DNA of 64,000 nucleotides from Mesorhizobium mediterraneum (lineage in GTDB: Bacteria; Pseudomonadota; Alphaproteobacteria; Rhizobiales; Rhizobiaceae): assembly GCF_002284565.1 (NCBI RefSeq), contig NZ_NPKI01000015.1:744001-808000 (forward strand), read 5' to 3'. Each line of letters opens with the position of its first letter. The first letter of the stretch is position 1. Made by a program: the position numbers and the translations under genes. Below are positions 27,586 through 36,841 of the stretch, in pieces. The notes beneath the pieces are model-generated. The model did not search any database and was not told the origin of the DNA. It worked only from the letters and a program-made list of their open reading frames with translations.

Positions 27586-28242
27586 TCAAGCAAACCGCCA
27601 GACGGTCGTGCGCTTGACCAGGGAATCTTCCAGCGCCCGGGTCACCGCCACTTCGTAGGCGGCGAGCGGCTCCAACCCGGTCTTCGGCAGATAAGAGCGG
27701 CCGGGATCGCCAACGAGGATGTCGGCGCCGCGCGACTTCAGTGCTGCGAACCACGGCATCAGCCTGTCGGCAAAGGATCTGTCGTAGAAGACGTCGCCGG
27801 CCAGAACCACATCCCAGTCCGCATCGGTTCCGATGCAGTCCGAGCCGAGGAATTTGATCCGGACATCATTGGCCTCGGCATTGAGGCGGATCGCGGTCGC
27901 GCAGAACGGGTCGATGTCGGCAGCGATCACCTCTGCCGCGCCGGCCTTCACTGCCGCAATGGCGACAAGGCCGGAACCGGAGGCGAAGTCGAGCACGCGC
28001 TTGCCGTGCACATCGGACGGATTGTCGAGGATATAGCGGGCAAGGCCTTGGCCGCCGGCCCAGGCGAAGGCCCAGAAGGGCGGCGGCAGGCCGATTTCGG
28101 CCAGTTCGTCCTCGGTCCGCTGCCACAGATCGTGCGCCTCGTCGGCCAGATGCAGCAGGATCTCCGGCACATGCGGCGGCGCCATCAGCGCCGTGTTGTC
28201 GAGGATGAAGTTTTTCGCACTGTTTGGCGTCAGTGCCGTCAC
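27586..28242 (-). CDS. Methyltransferase resembling ETF-beta lysine methyltransferase
   Basis: A 218-residue class I methyltransferase. PPFWAFAWAGGQGLARYILD before motif I (VLDFASGSGLVAIAAVKAGA), AADIDPFCATAIRLNAEAND and GDVFYDRSFADR match the PrmA-like group containing METTL20, whose Agrobacterium homologue methylates electron-transfer flavoprotein beta. The start is GTG at 28242, which overlaps the stop of the EVE gene (GTGA), so the two are translationally coupled. The ETF-beta target is inferred from family resemblance. Confidence 0.75.
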   Translation of the reverse strand: MTALTPNSAKNFILDNTALMAPPHVPEILLHLADEAHDLWQRTEDELAEIGLPPPFWAFAWAGGQGLARYILDNPSDVHGKRVLDFASGSGLVAIAAVKAGAAEVIAADIDPFCATAIRLNAEANDVRIKFLGSDCIGTDADWDVVLAGDVFYDRSFADRLMPWFAALKSRGADILVGDPGRSYLPKTGLEPLAAYEVAVTRALEDSLVKRTTVWRFA

Positions 28243-28664
28243 GGAGCCGGCGTCAGGTCGCCCATGCGGCAGACCTCTTTCCATTCGGCCGGCGTCACCG
28301 GCTGCACGGAAAGCCGTCCGAGCCGGACCAGTGCCATCTCGGCAAGCTTGGGATTGGCCTTGACCTGTTCCAGCGTCACCGGCTTCGGCATATCCTTGAC
28401 GGCACGGATATCAACGCATTCCCAACGCGGATCGTCGGTAGTGCTGTCCTGATGGGCCAGCCCGCAGACCTCGGCGATGCCGACCACGTCGAGCCCGTCA
28501 TTGGAATGGTAGAAGAAGCCGAGATCGCCGATCTGCATCGCCTTCATGTTGTTGCGCGCCGCATAGTTGCGCACGCCGTCCCATTGCGTGCCGGCCTTGC
28601 CCTTCGCCTTCAGCGCTTCAAAGGAGAAGACCGAGGGTTCCGATTTGAACAGCCAGTAGTTCAT
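28239..28664 (-). CDS. EVE-domain protein
   Basis: A 141-residue single-domain EVE protein: NYWLFKSEPSVFSFEALKA, TQWDGVRNYAARNNMKAMQI, GDLGFFYHSN and DPRWECVDIR are the family blocks. EVE is a PUA-like pocket that binds modified bases or RNA; stand-alone members are common in alphaproteobacteria. The stop overlaps the start of the downstream methyltransferase gene by 4 nt. The ligand is unknown. Confidence 0.92.
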   Translation of the reverse strand: MNYWLFKSEPSVFSFEALKAKGKAGTQWDGVRNYAARNNMKAMQIGDLGFFYHSNDGLDVVGIAEVCGLAHQDSTTDDPRWECVDIRAVKDMPKPVTLEQVKANPKLAEMALVRLGRLSVQPVTPAEWKEVCRMGDLTPAP

Positions 28665-28699
28665 CGTTTTTGCTCCTCCTGAAGGCTGGAAATCAGCTA

Positions 28700-28800
28700 C
28701 AGCGCCGCGCGTCTCTCAGACGCGCAAAGGACGCTGCAGCACTTTGATTTGCGCATGATCCCCAGCGAAAATCGATTCCGATTTTCGGGGTCATGCGCTC
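28700..28800. repeat. Rhizobial intergenic element E2
   Basis: It contains GCGTCTCTCAGACGCGCAAA-like hairpin sequence, then GCGCATGATCCCC and GGGGTCATGCGC enclosing the dyad AAAATCGATTCCGATTTT (28766-28787). The order of blocks is as in E1. It lies between the YciI and EVE genes; its last 10 nt cover the 3' end of the YciI gene. Confidence 0.72.
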
Positions 28801-29087
28801 GCCGGCTTGTTGAAGGTCCAGTTCCATTGCCTGATTTCGACGCTTTCGAACAGCCCGGCCTTGGCGTAGGGGTCTGCCGCCGACAGGGCCTCTGCCGCGG
28901 CCAGATCGGGCGCCTCGACCACGACGAGGCTGCCGTTCGGCTTGCCGTCGGCGTCGAGGAACGGACCGGCGAAGGCCAGCTTCTTCTCGCCGTTCAATCC
29001 TTCCAGGAAGGCAATATGCTCGGGCCGCGTATCGAGCCGCACCTGCAGGTTTTCAGGCTTGTCCTTGCAAATCAACGCAAACAGCAT
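28791..29087 (-). CDS. YciI-like protein
   Basis: A 98-residue protein with the YciI fold: MLFALICKDKPENLQVRLDT, RPEHIAFLEGL, then FAGPFLDADGKPNGSLVVVE. The conserved His in RPEHI and the GP(F/L)LDADG turn are present. The biochemical role of the family is uncertain. It is flanked by two E-type repeats; the C-terminal codons overlap element E2. Confidence 0.88.
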   Translation of the reverse strand: MLFALICKDKPENLQVRLDTRPEHIAFLEGLNGEKKLAFAGPFLDADGKPNGSLVVVEAPDLAAAEALSAADPYAKAGLFESVEIRQWNWTFNKPASA

Positions 29088-29116
29088 TTTTCGATCTCCG
29101 GATTGTTCGAGATTTA

Positions 29117-29220
29117 TCGCATCGGCCCGAAAATCGGAATCGATTTTCGGAAAGCACGATGCGCAGGTTCAAAGTTGTTAGAGCGTACTTTGTGCGTCCA
29201 AGCGGACGCACGTCGCTCTA
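29117..29220. repeat. Rhizobial intergenic element E3 (inverted relative to E1)
   Basis: Read on the minus strand it has AGAGCG...CGTCC, GGACGCACAAAG, CGCATCGTGCTTTCC and the dyad AAAATCGATTCCGATTTT followed by CGGGCCGATGC, in the same order as E1. It lies between gpsA and the YciI gene and reaches the last codons of gpsA. Confidence 0.72.
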
Positions 29221-30228
29221 AACATCGGTTTCGGTCTTCAGCGGCCTTGTCATCAGCGCCGACACAGCCTGGCGAATGGTGATCGTGCCGTCCAGTATGG
29301 CGGCGACGGCGGTGATGATTGGCGCGTCGATCCGACGCTCGGCGGCGATGCGGGCGGCGATCGCTGCCGTCGGCACGCCTTCGGCCAAGGGCAGCCCGGC
29401 AAGCGGCTTGCCTTGCCCCAGTGCCAGCCCGTAGGCGAAATTGCGCGACTGGGCGGACGAGCAGGTCAGCAGCAGGTCGCCGAGGCCGGAAAGCCCCATC
29501 AGCGTTTCCGGCCTGGCGCCGAACGCAGCACCGATGCGACGCAATTCGACAAAGCCGCGCGTCACCATGGCGGCCTGGGCGCTGGCGCCGAGCCCGGCGC
29601 CGGTGACCGCGCCGGCGGCAATGGCGAAGACGTTCTTCAGCGCGCCACCGATCTCGACGCCGATGAGATCGTCGCTCGAATAGCAGCGCAGGTTCTGCGC
29701 GGAGAAGCGGGCGGCAAGATCGGCCGCCAGACCCTCGTTGCGGGCCGCGACCACCACGGCCGTCGGCAGGCCCCTGGCAACGTCGGTGGCGAAGCTCGGG
29801 CCGGACAGGGCGGCAACCGGGTTTTCAGGCAGAATCTCTTCGACTATCGCCGACAGCAGCGCGCCGGTGTCGCGCTCGATGCCTTTGGCGCAGAGGACCA
29901 GCGGGGTGTCTTTCGGCATATGGATCTTTGCGGTCGCCAGCATGGCGCGCAGCGACTGCGCCGGCGCCACCGCCAGCACGCAGTCTGCGCCGTCGAGCAC
30001 GGCCTCGATGTCGCTCGTTGCCACGATGCCGGCCTGGAGCGCGATGCCAGGCAGATAGCGCGGATTTTCGCCACGGTCGATCGCGGCGACGGTCTCCGGG
30101 TCGCGCGCATAGAGGCGGACGAAATGACCGGCTCGCAGCATGGCCAGCGCCAGCGCCGTGCCCCAGGCGCCGCCGCCAAGCACCGCGACGCGCCAGCCGC
30201 TTGGCGCCCTGTCCTCGCCGCCGGTCAT
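29218..30228 (-). CDS. gpsA: Glycerol-3-phosphate dehydrogenase [NAD(P)+]
   Basis: Makes sn-glycerol-3-phosphate for phospholipids; 336 residues. The nucleotide fold is [20 protein letters not shown]; later blocks are [33 protein letters not shown], the catalytic-lysine segment [13 protein letters not shown] and [19 protein letters not shown]. The ATG overlaps the tsaD stop by 3 nt, so the two form one operon. tsaD-gpsA is a common alphaproteobacterial arrangement. Confidence 0.96.
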   Translation of the reverse strand: MTGGEDRAPSGWRVAVLGGGAWGTALALAMLRAGHFVRLYARDPETVAAIDRGENPRYLPGIALQAGIVATSDIEAVLDGADCVLAVAPAQSLRAMLATAKIHMPKDTPLVLCAKGIERDTGALLSAIVEEILPENPVAALSGPSFATDVARGLPTAVVVAARNEGLAADLAARFSAQNLRCYSSDDLIGVEIGGALKNVFAIAAGAVTGAGLGASAQAAMVTRGFVELRRIGAAFGARPETLMGLSGLGDLLLTCSSAQSRNFAYGLALGQGKPLAGLPLAEGVPTAAIAARIAAERRIDAPIITAVAAILDGTITIRQAVSALMTRPLKTETDV

Positions 30229-31313
30229 GCCTTGGCTCCACGCCGGCCCGAGCCGACCATCGGGGCGGAGATGCTGTCCAGCGGCCAGCGCGAGCGCGGC
30301 ACGAAATCGGCGGTGTTTTCACCCGCGATGCCGGCGCGCAGCCGCTCGATGCCGGCCCAGGCGATCATCGCCGCATTGTCGGTGCAGAGTTTGAGCGGCG
30401 GCGCGACGAAAGCAAAGCCGGCTTTTTCGCACAAGGCTTCCAGCGTCGCCTTGATCGTCCGGTTGGCAGCGACACCGCCGGCGACAACGAGCGCAGGTTT
30501 CGCCTCGCCTGGAAACTCCTGACGGAATCGGTTCAGCGCTCTCGAAACACGATCATCCAGCGCATCCGCCACTGCCGCCTGGAATGAGGCGCAGATGTCG
30601 GCGACGTCCTGGTCGCTCAATGGGGCGATGGCCGTCGCTGCCTGGCGCACGGCGGTCTTCAACCCGGAAAAGGAGAAATCGGGCTGCGCCGAGCCCTTCA
30701 TCGGCCGCGGGAAGGCGAAGCGCGTGGCGTCGCCGGTCGCCGCCACCTTCTCGACATTCGGTCCGCCGGGATAGGGCAGGCCAAGCATCTTGGCCGTCTT
30801 ATCGAAGGCTTCGCCGAGCGCATCGTCGATGGTTGTCGCCCAGCGCTGATAGTCGCCGACGCCACGCACGGCGACGATCTGCGTGTGACCGCCGGACACC
30901 AGCAGCAACAGGTAGGGAAAATCGAGACCGTCTGTCAGCCGCGCGGTCAGCGCGTGGCCTTCGAGGTGGTTGATGGCGATCAGCGGCTTGTTTGCGGCCG
31001 CGGCAATGGCTTTCGCCGTCATCAGGCCGACGATCAGCCCGCCGACGAGGCCGGGGCCGGCGGTCGCGGCGATCGCGTCGATGTCGGCGAGATCGACGCC
31101 CGAATCGGCCAGCGCTGCCTCGATGATGCCGTCCAGCGCCTCGACATGGGCACGTGCGGCGATTTCCGGCACGACGCCGCCGAAGGCGGCATGCTCCTCG
31201 ATCTGGCTGAGCACGATATCGGACAGGATTTTGGGTGCGCCGCCGCCATCCAGCGTCACCACGCTGGCGGCGGTCTCGTCGCAACTCGTCTCAATGCCCA
31301 GAACGCGGATCAA
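30225..31313 (-). CDS. tsaD: tRNA N6-adenosine threonylcarbamoyltransferase
   Basis: Catalytic subunit of the t6A tRNA-modification system; 362 residues. It starts [20 protein letters not shown], and the metal-binding pair HxxxH is in [29 protein letters not shown] and [19 protein letters not shown] are also diagnostic. It overlaps gpsA downstream and is divergent from hemC across 109 nt, the usual gene order in this group. Confidence 0.97.
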   Translation of the reverse strand: MIRVLGIETSCDETAASVVTLDGGGAPKILSDIVLSQIEEHAAFGGVVPEIAARAHVEALDGIIEAALADSGVDLADIDAIAATAGPGLVGGLIVGLMTAKAIAAAANKPLIAINHLEGHALTARLTDGLDFPYLLLLVSGGHTQIVAVRGVGDYQRWATTIDDALGEAFDKTAKMLGLPYPGGPNVEKVAATGDATRFAFPRPMKGSAQPDFSFSGLKTAVRQAATAIAPLSDQDVADICASFQAAVADALDDRVSRALNRFRQEFPGEAKPALVVAGGVAANRTIKATLEALCEKAGFAFVAPPLKLCTDNAAMIAWAGIERLRAGIAGENTADFVPRSRWPLDSISAPMVGSGRRGAKA

Positions 31314-31422
31314 TTCGTCGCTGTCCCTAGAAGATTGTACAACCGGGCTTTCCCCGGTAGGAGAAGGCCCGGCAAAGCCCTCGCCTGAAATGTTCTGGCC
31401 GGGTTATCACGGACCGCGCGCC

Positions 31423-32349
31423 ATGCAAACAACCTTGAAAATCGGAACACGCGGCAGCCCGCTGGCGCTGGCGCAGGCGCATGAAACGCAGGCGCGGCTG
31501 ATGGCCGCGCATGGCATGCCGGTTGAGGCGTTCGAGGTGGTCGTCATCTCGACCAGTGGCGACCGCATCCAGGACCGGCCGCTGTCGGAAGCCGGCGGCA
31601 AAGGGCTGTTCACCAAGGAGATCGAGGAAGCGCTGCTGGCGCGCCGTATCGACATCGCCGTGCATTCGTCGAAAGACATGCCGACGGTGTTGCCCGACGG
31701 GCTGGAGCTGTCCGCCTTCCTGCCGCGCGAGGATGCCCGCGACGCTTTCGTCGGCAAAGCGGCGAAGACAATCGCCGGACTGCCGCAGGGCGCGAAGGTC
31801 GGCTCGTCGTCGCTGCGGCGCCAGGCATTGATTCGGCGCATGCGGCCGGACCTCGACGTGGTGATGTTCCGCGGCAATGTGCAGACGCGGCTGCGCAAGC
31901 TCGACGAGGGCATGGCCGACGGCACCATCCTCGCCTATGCCGGGCTGAAGCGGCTTGCCCTGGAGCATGTCGTCACCGACCTGATGCCGCTCGACACCTT
32001 TCCGCCGGCGCCCGGGCAAGGCGCGATCTGCATCGAAAGCCGCATCGGCGACCGCGACGTGGAAAGGATGCTGACGGCGATCCATGATTTGCCGACCGGA
32101 CAGGCGCTGGCCTGCGAGCGCGCCTTCCTGGCGGCGCTCGACGGGTCATGCCGAACGCCGATCGCCGGCCATGCGACGATATCAGACGGAACGGTCTTCT
32201 TCGCCGGGCTGATCATCTCGCCGGACGGCACGCAATCCCATGAGGTCAAGGCGGAAGGCCCGGCGCAAGATGCCGCCCGCATCGGCAACGAAGCTGCTAG
32301 GACCGTGCGGGCCAAGGCCGGCGAAAAATTCTTCGACGGCTGGGCCTGA
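31423..32349 (+). CDS. hemC: Porphobilinogen deaminase (hydroxymethylbilane synthase)
   Basis: Polymerises four porphobilinogens in heme synthesis; 308 residues. The start [20 protein letters not shown] is canonical. The dipyrromethane cofactor is attached at C243 ([10 protein letters not shown]). Catalytic Asp lies in [15 protein letters not shown], and the basic substrate-binding stretch is [15 protein letters not shown]. No good ribosome site is visible before ATG 31423. hemD starts one nt after its stop. Confidence 0.97.
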   Translation: MQTTLKIGTRGSPLALAQAHETQARLMAAHGMPVEAFEVVVISTSGDRIQDRPLSEAGGKGLFTKEIEEALLARRIDIAVHSSKDMPTVLPDGLELSAFLPREDARDAFVGKAAKTIAGLPQGAKVGSSSLRRQALIRRMRPDLDVVMFRGNVQTRLRKLDEGMADGTILAYAGLKRLALEHVVTDLMPLDTFPPAPGQGAICIESRIGDRDVERMLTAIHDLPTGQALACERAFLAALDGSCRTPIAGHATISDGTVFFAGLIISPDGTQSHEVKAEGPAQDAARIGNEAARTVRAKAGEKFFDGWA

Positions 32350-32350
32350 C

Positions 32351-33067
32351 ATGGTTCGCGTGCTGGTGACGAGGCCGGAACCGGGCGCCTCGCGCACGGC
32401 GCAGCGGCTTGAGGACCAGGGATTCCAGCCGATCCTGCTGCCATTGACCGAAACGGTGGCTCTGCCCGTCGACGTGGAGGGGGTCGCAAACAATGCCGTG
32501 GCCGTTGCGGTCACCAGCGCCAATGCCGTGCGCCATGCGCCGAGGGAAATTGTCGCGGCGCTCGCCGCTTTGCCCTGCCATGCCGTCGGCAAAAGGACAG
32601 CGGAAGCGGCCCGCGCTGCGGGTTTCCTGTCCGTCAGCGAAGGCCCCGGCGATGCCGAGGCGCTGGCGGATGCGCTTGCCGGCGGCTTCACGGCAAAGAC
32701 GATCATCTATCTGTGCGGACGCGTGCGGTTTCCGGCGTTCGAGGCGCGGCTGAAGGCCGCTTGTGTCGACGTCCGCGCCATCGAGACCTACGACACAGTC
32801 ACCCTGGACCATTCGGACGCCGCAATCCTTGCATGCCTGTCCGGCCAGCCGGTTGAAGCGGTGCTTCTTTATTCGGCCAAGGCGGCGACAGCGATGCAGG
32901 CCCTGGCCGGCCGGCCGGCGCTGCGTGATCTTTTTGAAGAGACATGGTTTTTCGTCCTGTCCGGACGCATCGCCGCAGCCTTGGAGGCTGTCGCCTCAGA
33001 AAAGCTCCGTGTTGCGCCGGAGCCCAGCGAGGAGGCGTTGCTGGAGCTTTTGCGGACGTGGCGGTGA
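32351..33067 (+). CDS. hemD: Uroporphyrinogen-III synthase
   Basis: Cyclises hydroxymethylbilane with inversion of ring D; 238 residues, a normal length. Sequence conservation in HemD is weak, but MVRVLVTRPEPGASRTAQRL at the start, AVTSANAVRH, CHAVGKRTAEAARAAGF and AVLLYSAKAATAM fit the two-lobed fold. Position directly after hemC and before Mic60 and hemY supports the call. Confidence 0.93.
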   Translation: MVRVLVTRPEPGASRTAQRLEDQGFQPILLPLTETVALPVDVEGVANNAVAVAVTSANAVRHAPREIVAALAALPCHAVGKRTAEAARAAGFLSVSEGPGDAEALADALAGGFTAKTIIYLCGRVRFPAFEARLKAACVDVRAIETYDTVTLDHSDAAILACLSGQPVEAVLLYSAKAATAMQALAGRPALRDLFEETWFFVLSGRIAAALEAVASEKLRVAPEPSEEALLELLRTWR

Positions 33068-33159
33068 CCCCGTGTCATCACGCCGCCCCTTTTCACCGCT
33101 TGGTGATGTGCTAGACCCTTTCTGAACCATCCCGAAGCGAATTTTTGCGGAGCCCAAGC

Positions 33160-34632
33160 ATGGTCAAGACGCCGAAGATGCGGCATTCGAAAAGCCGTCG
33201 CGAGCCGGTGACCATCGAACTCGAACCCGGCGCCGTCTCGCGCGTTGCCGACGAGAATGCCGCCAACGGGCGGACCGACGAGGCGAAGGCGGAGGAGGCG
33301 GCGAACGCGTCGCAGCCAGGAGCGCCTGAAGAACCCATGCATGCCGACCAGACCGACATCGAGCCGTGGGAACATGCCGATGCGGCCCCGCCCGCCGGTC
33401 CGGAAGAGCCGGCAGAGGGCGGCACCAAAGGTCCTGAAGGACCCAAACCGACTTATCCGGCCGGCTCAGACGCATCGGCGAAACGGGCCTTCGACTACAG
33501 CTTCGACGACGCATCTGCCAAAGCCAGCGGGATGGGGGCCAAAGAAGCGCCGAAGGAAGCCCAGGCAGGGGATGAAGGCATGGCAGCACAGCCGAGGCGT
33601 GGCGGCATCAACGGCATCGCTGCCGGCATTATCGGCGGCGTCATCGCGCTCGCCGCCGCCGGAGGGCTGCAGTTTGCCGGCCTGCTCGGCGCGCCGGGTT
33701 CGGGCGGCGTGTCGCTCGATGGCGTCAATGGCGAAATCGCTTCGCTGAAGAGCGAGATTGCCGGGCTCAAGGACACAGCCGGCAACAATGATGCGTCGGC
33801 CAAGGTGGACGGGTTGTCGTCGGCCCTGGATCAGGTCAAGACGGATGTCGCGGCGCTGAAATCGGCGGTCGAGCAGGGTGGGGCCGGCGACACTGCCGGG
33901 CTTGCTGCCCTTGGCGACAAAGTCAGGCAGATCGAGACGACTGTTGCTGCCCTTGGTCAGGCAGGCAATACGGCGCCGGTCGATCTCGGGGCGCTCAACG
34001 AAAAGCTGGCCGGGCTCGACGCGGCGGTGAAATCCGCCGGTGAGGCGGCATCGGCGCAGGAAGGCCGGCTTGCGGCGCTGGAACAGTCAGTGTCGCAGCT
34101 TTCCGGCAAGGTCGAGGCACAGGCGGGACAGCCGAAGATCGCGCTCGCCATCGCCGCTTCGGCGCTGAAGGCAGCAGTCGACGGCGGTGCGCCGTTCGCC
34201 GCCGAGCTCGAAACGTTTGCGGCGATTTCACCGGGCGCACCGGAGATCGCAACCTTGCGTCCCTACGCCGAAAAGGGCGTTTCGACACGTGCCGAGATCG
34301 CCGCCGAAGTGCCCGCCGCGGCCAATGCCATGGTCGCTGCCACCGAGCCCGTCGACCAGAATGCCGGCTTCCTGCAGAACCTTTTGTCGAGCGCCGAATC
34401 ACTGGTCAAAGTCAGGCCGATCGGTGCCGTCGAAGGCGCCGGCGCACCGGAAACCGTCGCGCGCATGGAGGTGGCGGTCAGCCAGGGCGACTACGCCAAG
34501 GCGCTCAGTGAATACGATACACTGCCCGAGGCGGTGAAGGCCGCCGGCGCCGACTTTGCCGGCAAACTGAAGGCGCGGATCGAGGTCGAGACACAGGTCG
34601 ACGCGTTGATCGCTGGTGCGATGAAGGCGTGA
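33160..34632 (+). CDS. Alphaproteobacterial Mic60 (mitofilin-like)
   Basis: A 490-residue inner-membrane protein. An acidic, proline-rich cytoplasmic part (about residues 1-148) precedes a single membrane helix (GINGIAAGIIGGVIALAAAG, about 149-175), a long coiled-coil periplasmic part (about 185-310) and a C-terminal helical mitofilin-like domain. In alphaproteobacteria the Mic60 homologue lies beside hemY, exactly as here; it shapes intracytoplasmic membranes and is related to the mitochondrial cristae protein (established knowledge). GGAG precedes the ATG. The assignment rests on architecture and synteny. Confidence 0.82.
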   Translation: MVKTPKMRHSKSRREPVTIELEPGAVSRVADENAANGRTDEAKAEEAANASQPGAPEEPMHADQTDIEPWEHADAAPPAGPEEPAEGGTKGPEGPKPTYPAGSDASAKRAFDYSFDDASAKASGMGAKEAPKEAQAGDEGMAAQPRRGGINGIAAGIIGGVIALAAAGGLQFAGLLGAPGSGGVSLDGVNGEIASLKSEIAGLKDTAGNNDASAKVDGLSSALDQVKTDVAALKSAVEQGGAGDTAGLAALGDKVRQIETTVAALGQAGNTAPVDLGALNEKLAGLDAAVKSAGEAASAQEGRLAALEQSVSQLSGKVEAQAGQPKIALAIAASALKAAVDGGAPFAAELETFAAISPGAPEIATLRPYAEKGVSTRAEIAAEVPAAANAMVAATEPVDQNAGFLQNLLSSAESLVKVRPIGAVEGAGAPETVARMEVAVSQGDYAKALSEYDTLPEAVKAAGADFAGKLKARIEVETQVDALIAGAMKA

Positions 34633-34642
34633 GGAAAACCCG

Positions 34643-36244
34643 ATGATTCGCATTCTGCTTTTCCTCGCCGTCGTTTTCGCGCTCGGGCTGGGTTTCGCCT
34701 GGCTGGCCGACCGGCCGGGCGAGATGGTCGTCACCTTCAGCGGCTATCAGTATCAGGTCAGCCTGATGGTGGCGGCGGTGGCGGTCGTCGCCGTGGTTGC
34801 CGCGGTGATGATCGTCTGGTGGCTGATCAAGTCACTGTGGAACAGCCCCTACACCATCTCGCGCTATTTCCGCGTGCGCCGCCGCGACCGTGGCTATCAG
34901 GCGCTATCGACCGGCATGATCGCCGCCGGCGCCGGTGACGGAGCACTCGCCCGCAAGAAGACCAAGGAAGCGGCAAAGCTGATCCGCTCTGACCAGGAGC
35001 CGTTGATCCAGCTGCTGGAGGCGCAAGCCTCTCTGCTCGAAGGCGACCACGAGGGCGCCCGCGAAAAGTTCGAGACCATGCTCGACGATCCCGAAATGCG
35101 GCTGCTTGGCCTGCGCGGGCTTTATCTCGAGGCCGAACGCCTCGGCGATCGCAACGCGGCGCGCCACTATGCCGGCCGCGCCGCGGCGATGGCGCCGCAG
35201 CTGGCCTGGGCCGCTGAATCGACGCTGGAAGACCTGACCGGGCGCGGCGACTGGGACAGCGCGCTGAAATTGGTCGAGGCGCAGAAATCGACGCGCCAGA
35301 TCGAGCGCGACGCCGCCAACCGGCGCCGCGCTGTGCTGCTCACCGCCAAGGCACAGGCGCTGATCGACAGCGATCCCAATGCCGCCAAAACCGCTGCTCT
35401 CGAGGCCAATCGACTGCGGCCGGATTTCGCGCCGGCGGCGGTCGTCGCAGCCAAACTGCTGTTCAGGCAGAACGATGTGCGCAAGGGCGCGAAGATCCTC
35501 GAAGCGGCGTGGAAAGCCGAGCCGCATCCGGAGATCGCCGAGCTTTACACCCACGCCCGGCCTGCCGATGCTGTCCTCGACCGTCTGAACCGGGCGAAGA
35601 AGCTGCAGGAGATGAAGAAGAACCACGCCGAATCCTCGCTGACGGTGGCGCGCGCCGCGCTCGATGCGCAAGATTACAAGACCGCCCGCCAGGAGGCCGA
35701 GGCAGCCATTCGCATGGATCGCCGCGAAGGCGCCTATCTGCTTCTGGCCGACATCGAGGAGGCCGAGACCGGCGATCAGGGCAAGGTGCGGCAGCTTCTG
35801 TCCAAGGCGGTGCGTGCACCGCGCGATCCGGCCTGGGTTGCCGACGGCCTCGTCTCCGAACGATGGGCGCCGGTGTCGCCGATCACCGGCAGGCTCGACG
35901 CCTTCGAATGGCGGGCACCGATGGAGCGGCTCGGTCAGCTCATCGACAGTAATGAGGACGCGGCGGATGCCACGGTGCCGACCATTGCGGCGCCAATCAA
36001 GCCGGCAAAGGAAAATGTGATCGAGCTGAACCCCGCTGTTTCGGCCGAAAGACCGACCACCGCGACGGCATCGGAAAGTGACGAAGACCAGGTAGCGCCG
36101 GTCACCGCCGCGGCCTTTGCCGCGGTGCCGCCGGATGCCGAATCTGTCGAACCGGCGGAGGAACTGGCCCGGCTGCCCGACGATCCTGGCGTCGATCCGG
36201 ACGACGAAGACCAAAAATCACCACGCAAGTTTCGGTTGTTTTGA
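34643..36244 (+). CDS. hemY: HemY-like membrane TPR protein
   Basis: A 533-residue protein with two N-terminal membrane helices (residues 2-20 and about 41-65) and a HemY_N-type segment (SPYTISRYFRVRRRDRGYQA), then a helical TPR-rich region. The C-terminal 100 residues are acidic and low-complexity, a feature common in rhizobial members. HemY here is the COG3898 protein of the hem operon, not protoporphyrinogen oxidase. It follows Mic60 by 10 nt. Its exact role is not established. Confidence 0.9.
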   Translation: MIRILLFLAVVFALGLGFAWLADRPGEMVVTFSGYQYQVSLMVAAVAVVAVVAAVMIVWWLIKSLWNSPYTISRYFRVRRRDRGYQALSTGMIAAGAGDGALARKKTKEAAKLIRSDQEPLIQLLEAQASLLEGDHEGAREKFETMLDDPEMRLLGLRGLYLEAERLGDRNAARHYAGRAAAMAPQLAWAAESTLEDLTGRGDWDSALKLVEAQKSTRQIERDAANRRRAVLLTAKAQALIDSDPNAAKTAALEANRLRPDFAPAAVVAAKLLFRQNDVRKGAKILEAAWKAEPHPEIAELYTHARPADAVLDRLNRAKKLQEMKKNHAESSLTVARAALDAQDYKTARQEAEAAIRMDRREGAYLLLADIEEAETGDQGKVRQLLSKAVRAPRDPAWVADGLVSERWAPVSPITGRLDAFEWRAPMERLGQLIDSNEDAADATVPTIAAPIKPAKENVIELNPAVSAERPTTATASESDEDQVAPVTAAAFAAVPPDAESVEPAEELARLPDDPGVDPDDEDQKSPRKFRLF

Positions 36245-36289
36245 TTTGGCTGAGCTTGATAGTTTTGGCCGATGGGAAGTAAGAATCAC

Positions 36290-36841
36290 ATGTTCGAACG
36301 TGTTCTGTCGTTTCTGAAGGACCTGCCAGCAGGTGGCAGCGCCCGCAACAACGCCGATGATCCGCGCGTTGCCGCATCCGCCCTTCTCTACCATGTGATG
36401 AGTGCCGACGGCGTGCGTCAGGATGCCGAATGGGAGCGCTTCAAGGCGGTGCTGGCGGAAAGCTATTCGATCAGCGGCGACGAGCTCGACGCGCTGGCCG
36501 CCGCCGGCGAGCGGGCCGACAATGAGGCGATCGACCTCTACGCCTTCACCAGCGTGTTGAAGGGCCAGCTCGATCCGGACGCGCGAAAAGCCTTCATCGG
36601 CCTGATGTGGGAAATCGTCTATGCCGATGGCGAATTGCATGAACTTGAGGACAATATCGTCTGGCGGGTCGCCGAGCGTGCTGCATCAGGAGAGTTCGAG
36701 CCCCGGGCGCGTCGGCCACATGCTTATCGAAGAAGGCTTCGACCTCGATCTCCGCTGCCCGCCGCTCGGCGACGCCTTGCCGGAAACACTGGACGGTCAT
36801 GCCGGAACCGTGGTGTTCGGCGGACCGATGAGCGCCAATGA
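36290..36841 (+). CDS. TerB-family protein with out-of-frame C-terminus
   Basis: Residues 1 to about 130 form a normal TerB helical domain: DDPRVAASALLYHVMSADGV, LYAFTSVLKGQLDPDARKAF and GLMWEIVYADGELHELEDN, with the metal-type acidic pairs. After about 36675 the frame runs into an arginine-rich, low-quality stretch (EPRARRPHAYRRRLRPRSPL...) that is the shadow of the downstream amidotransferase gene. The native C-terminus is therefore missing, probably through a deletion that joined this gene to its neighbour. The protein may still fold. ATG 36290 is preferred over 36272. Confidence 0.72.
   Translation: MFERVLSFLKDLPAGGSARNNADDPRVAASALLYHVMSADGVRQDAEWERFKAVLAESYSISGDELDALAAAGERADNEAIDLYAFTSVLKGQLDPDARKAFIGLMWEIVYADGELHELEDNIVWRVAERAASGEFEPRARRPHAYRRRLRPRSPLPAARRRLAGNTGRSCRNRGVRRTDERQ

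Noticed and set aside
36290..36841. Reading the whole frame as one novel TerB protein with a basic tail
   Set aside because: The arginine-rich tail coincides with another frame of a recognisable amidotransferase gene, so it is out-of-frame read-through rather than a designed domain.
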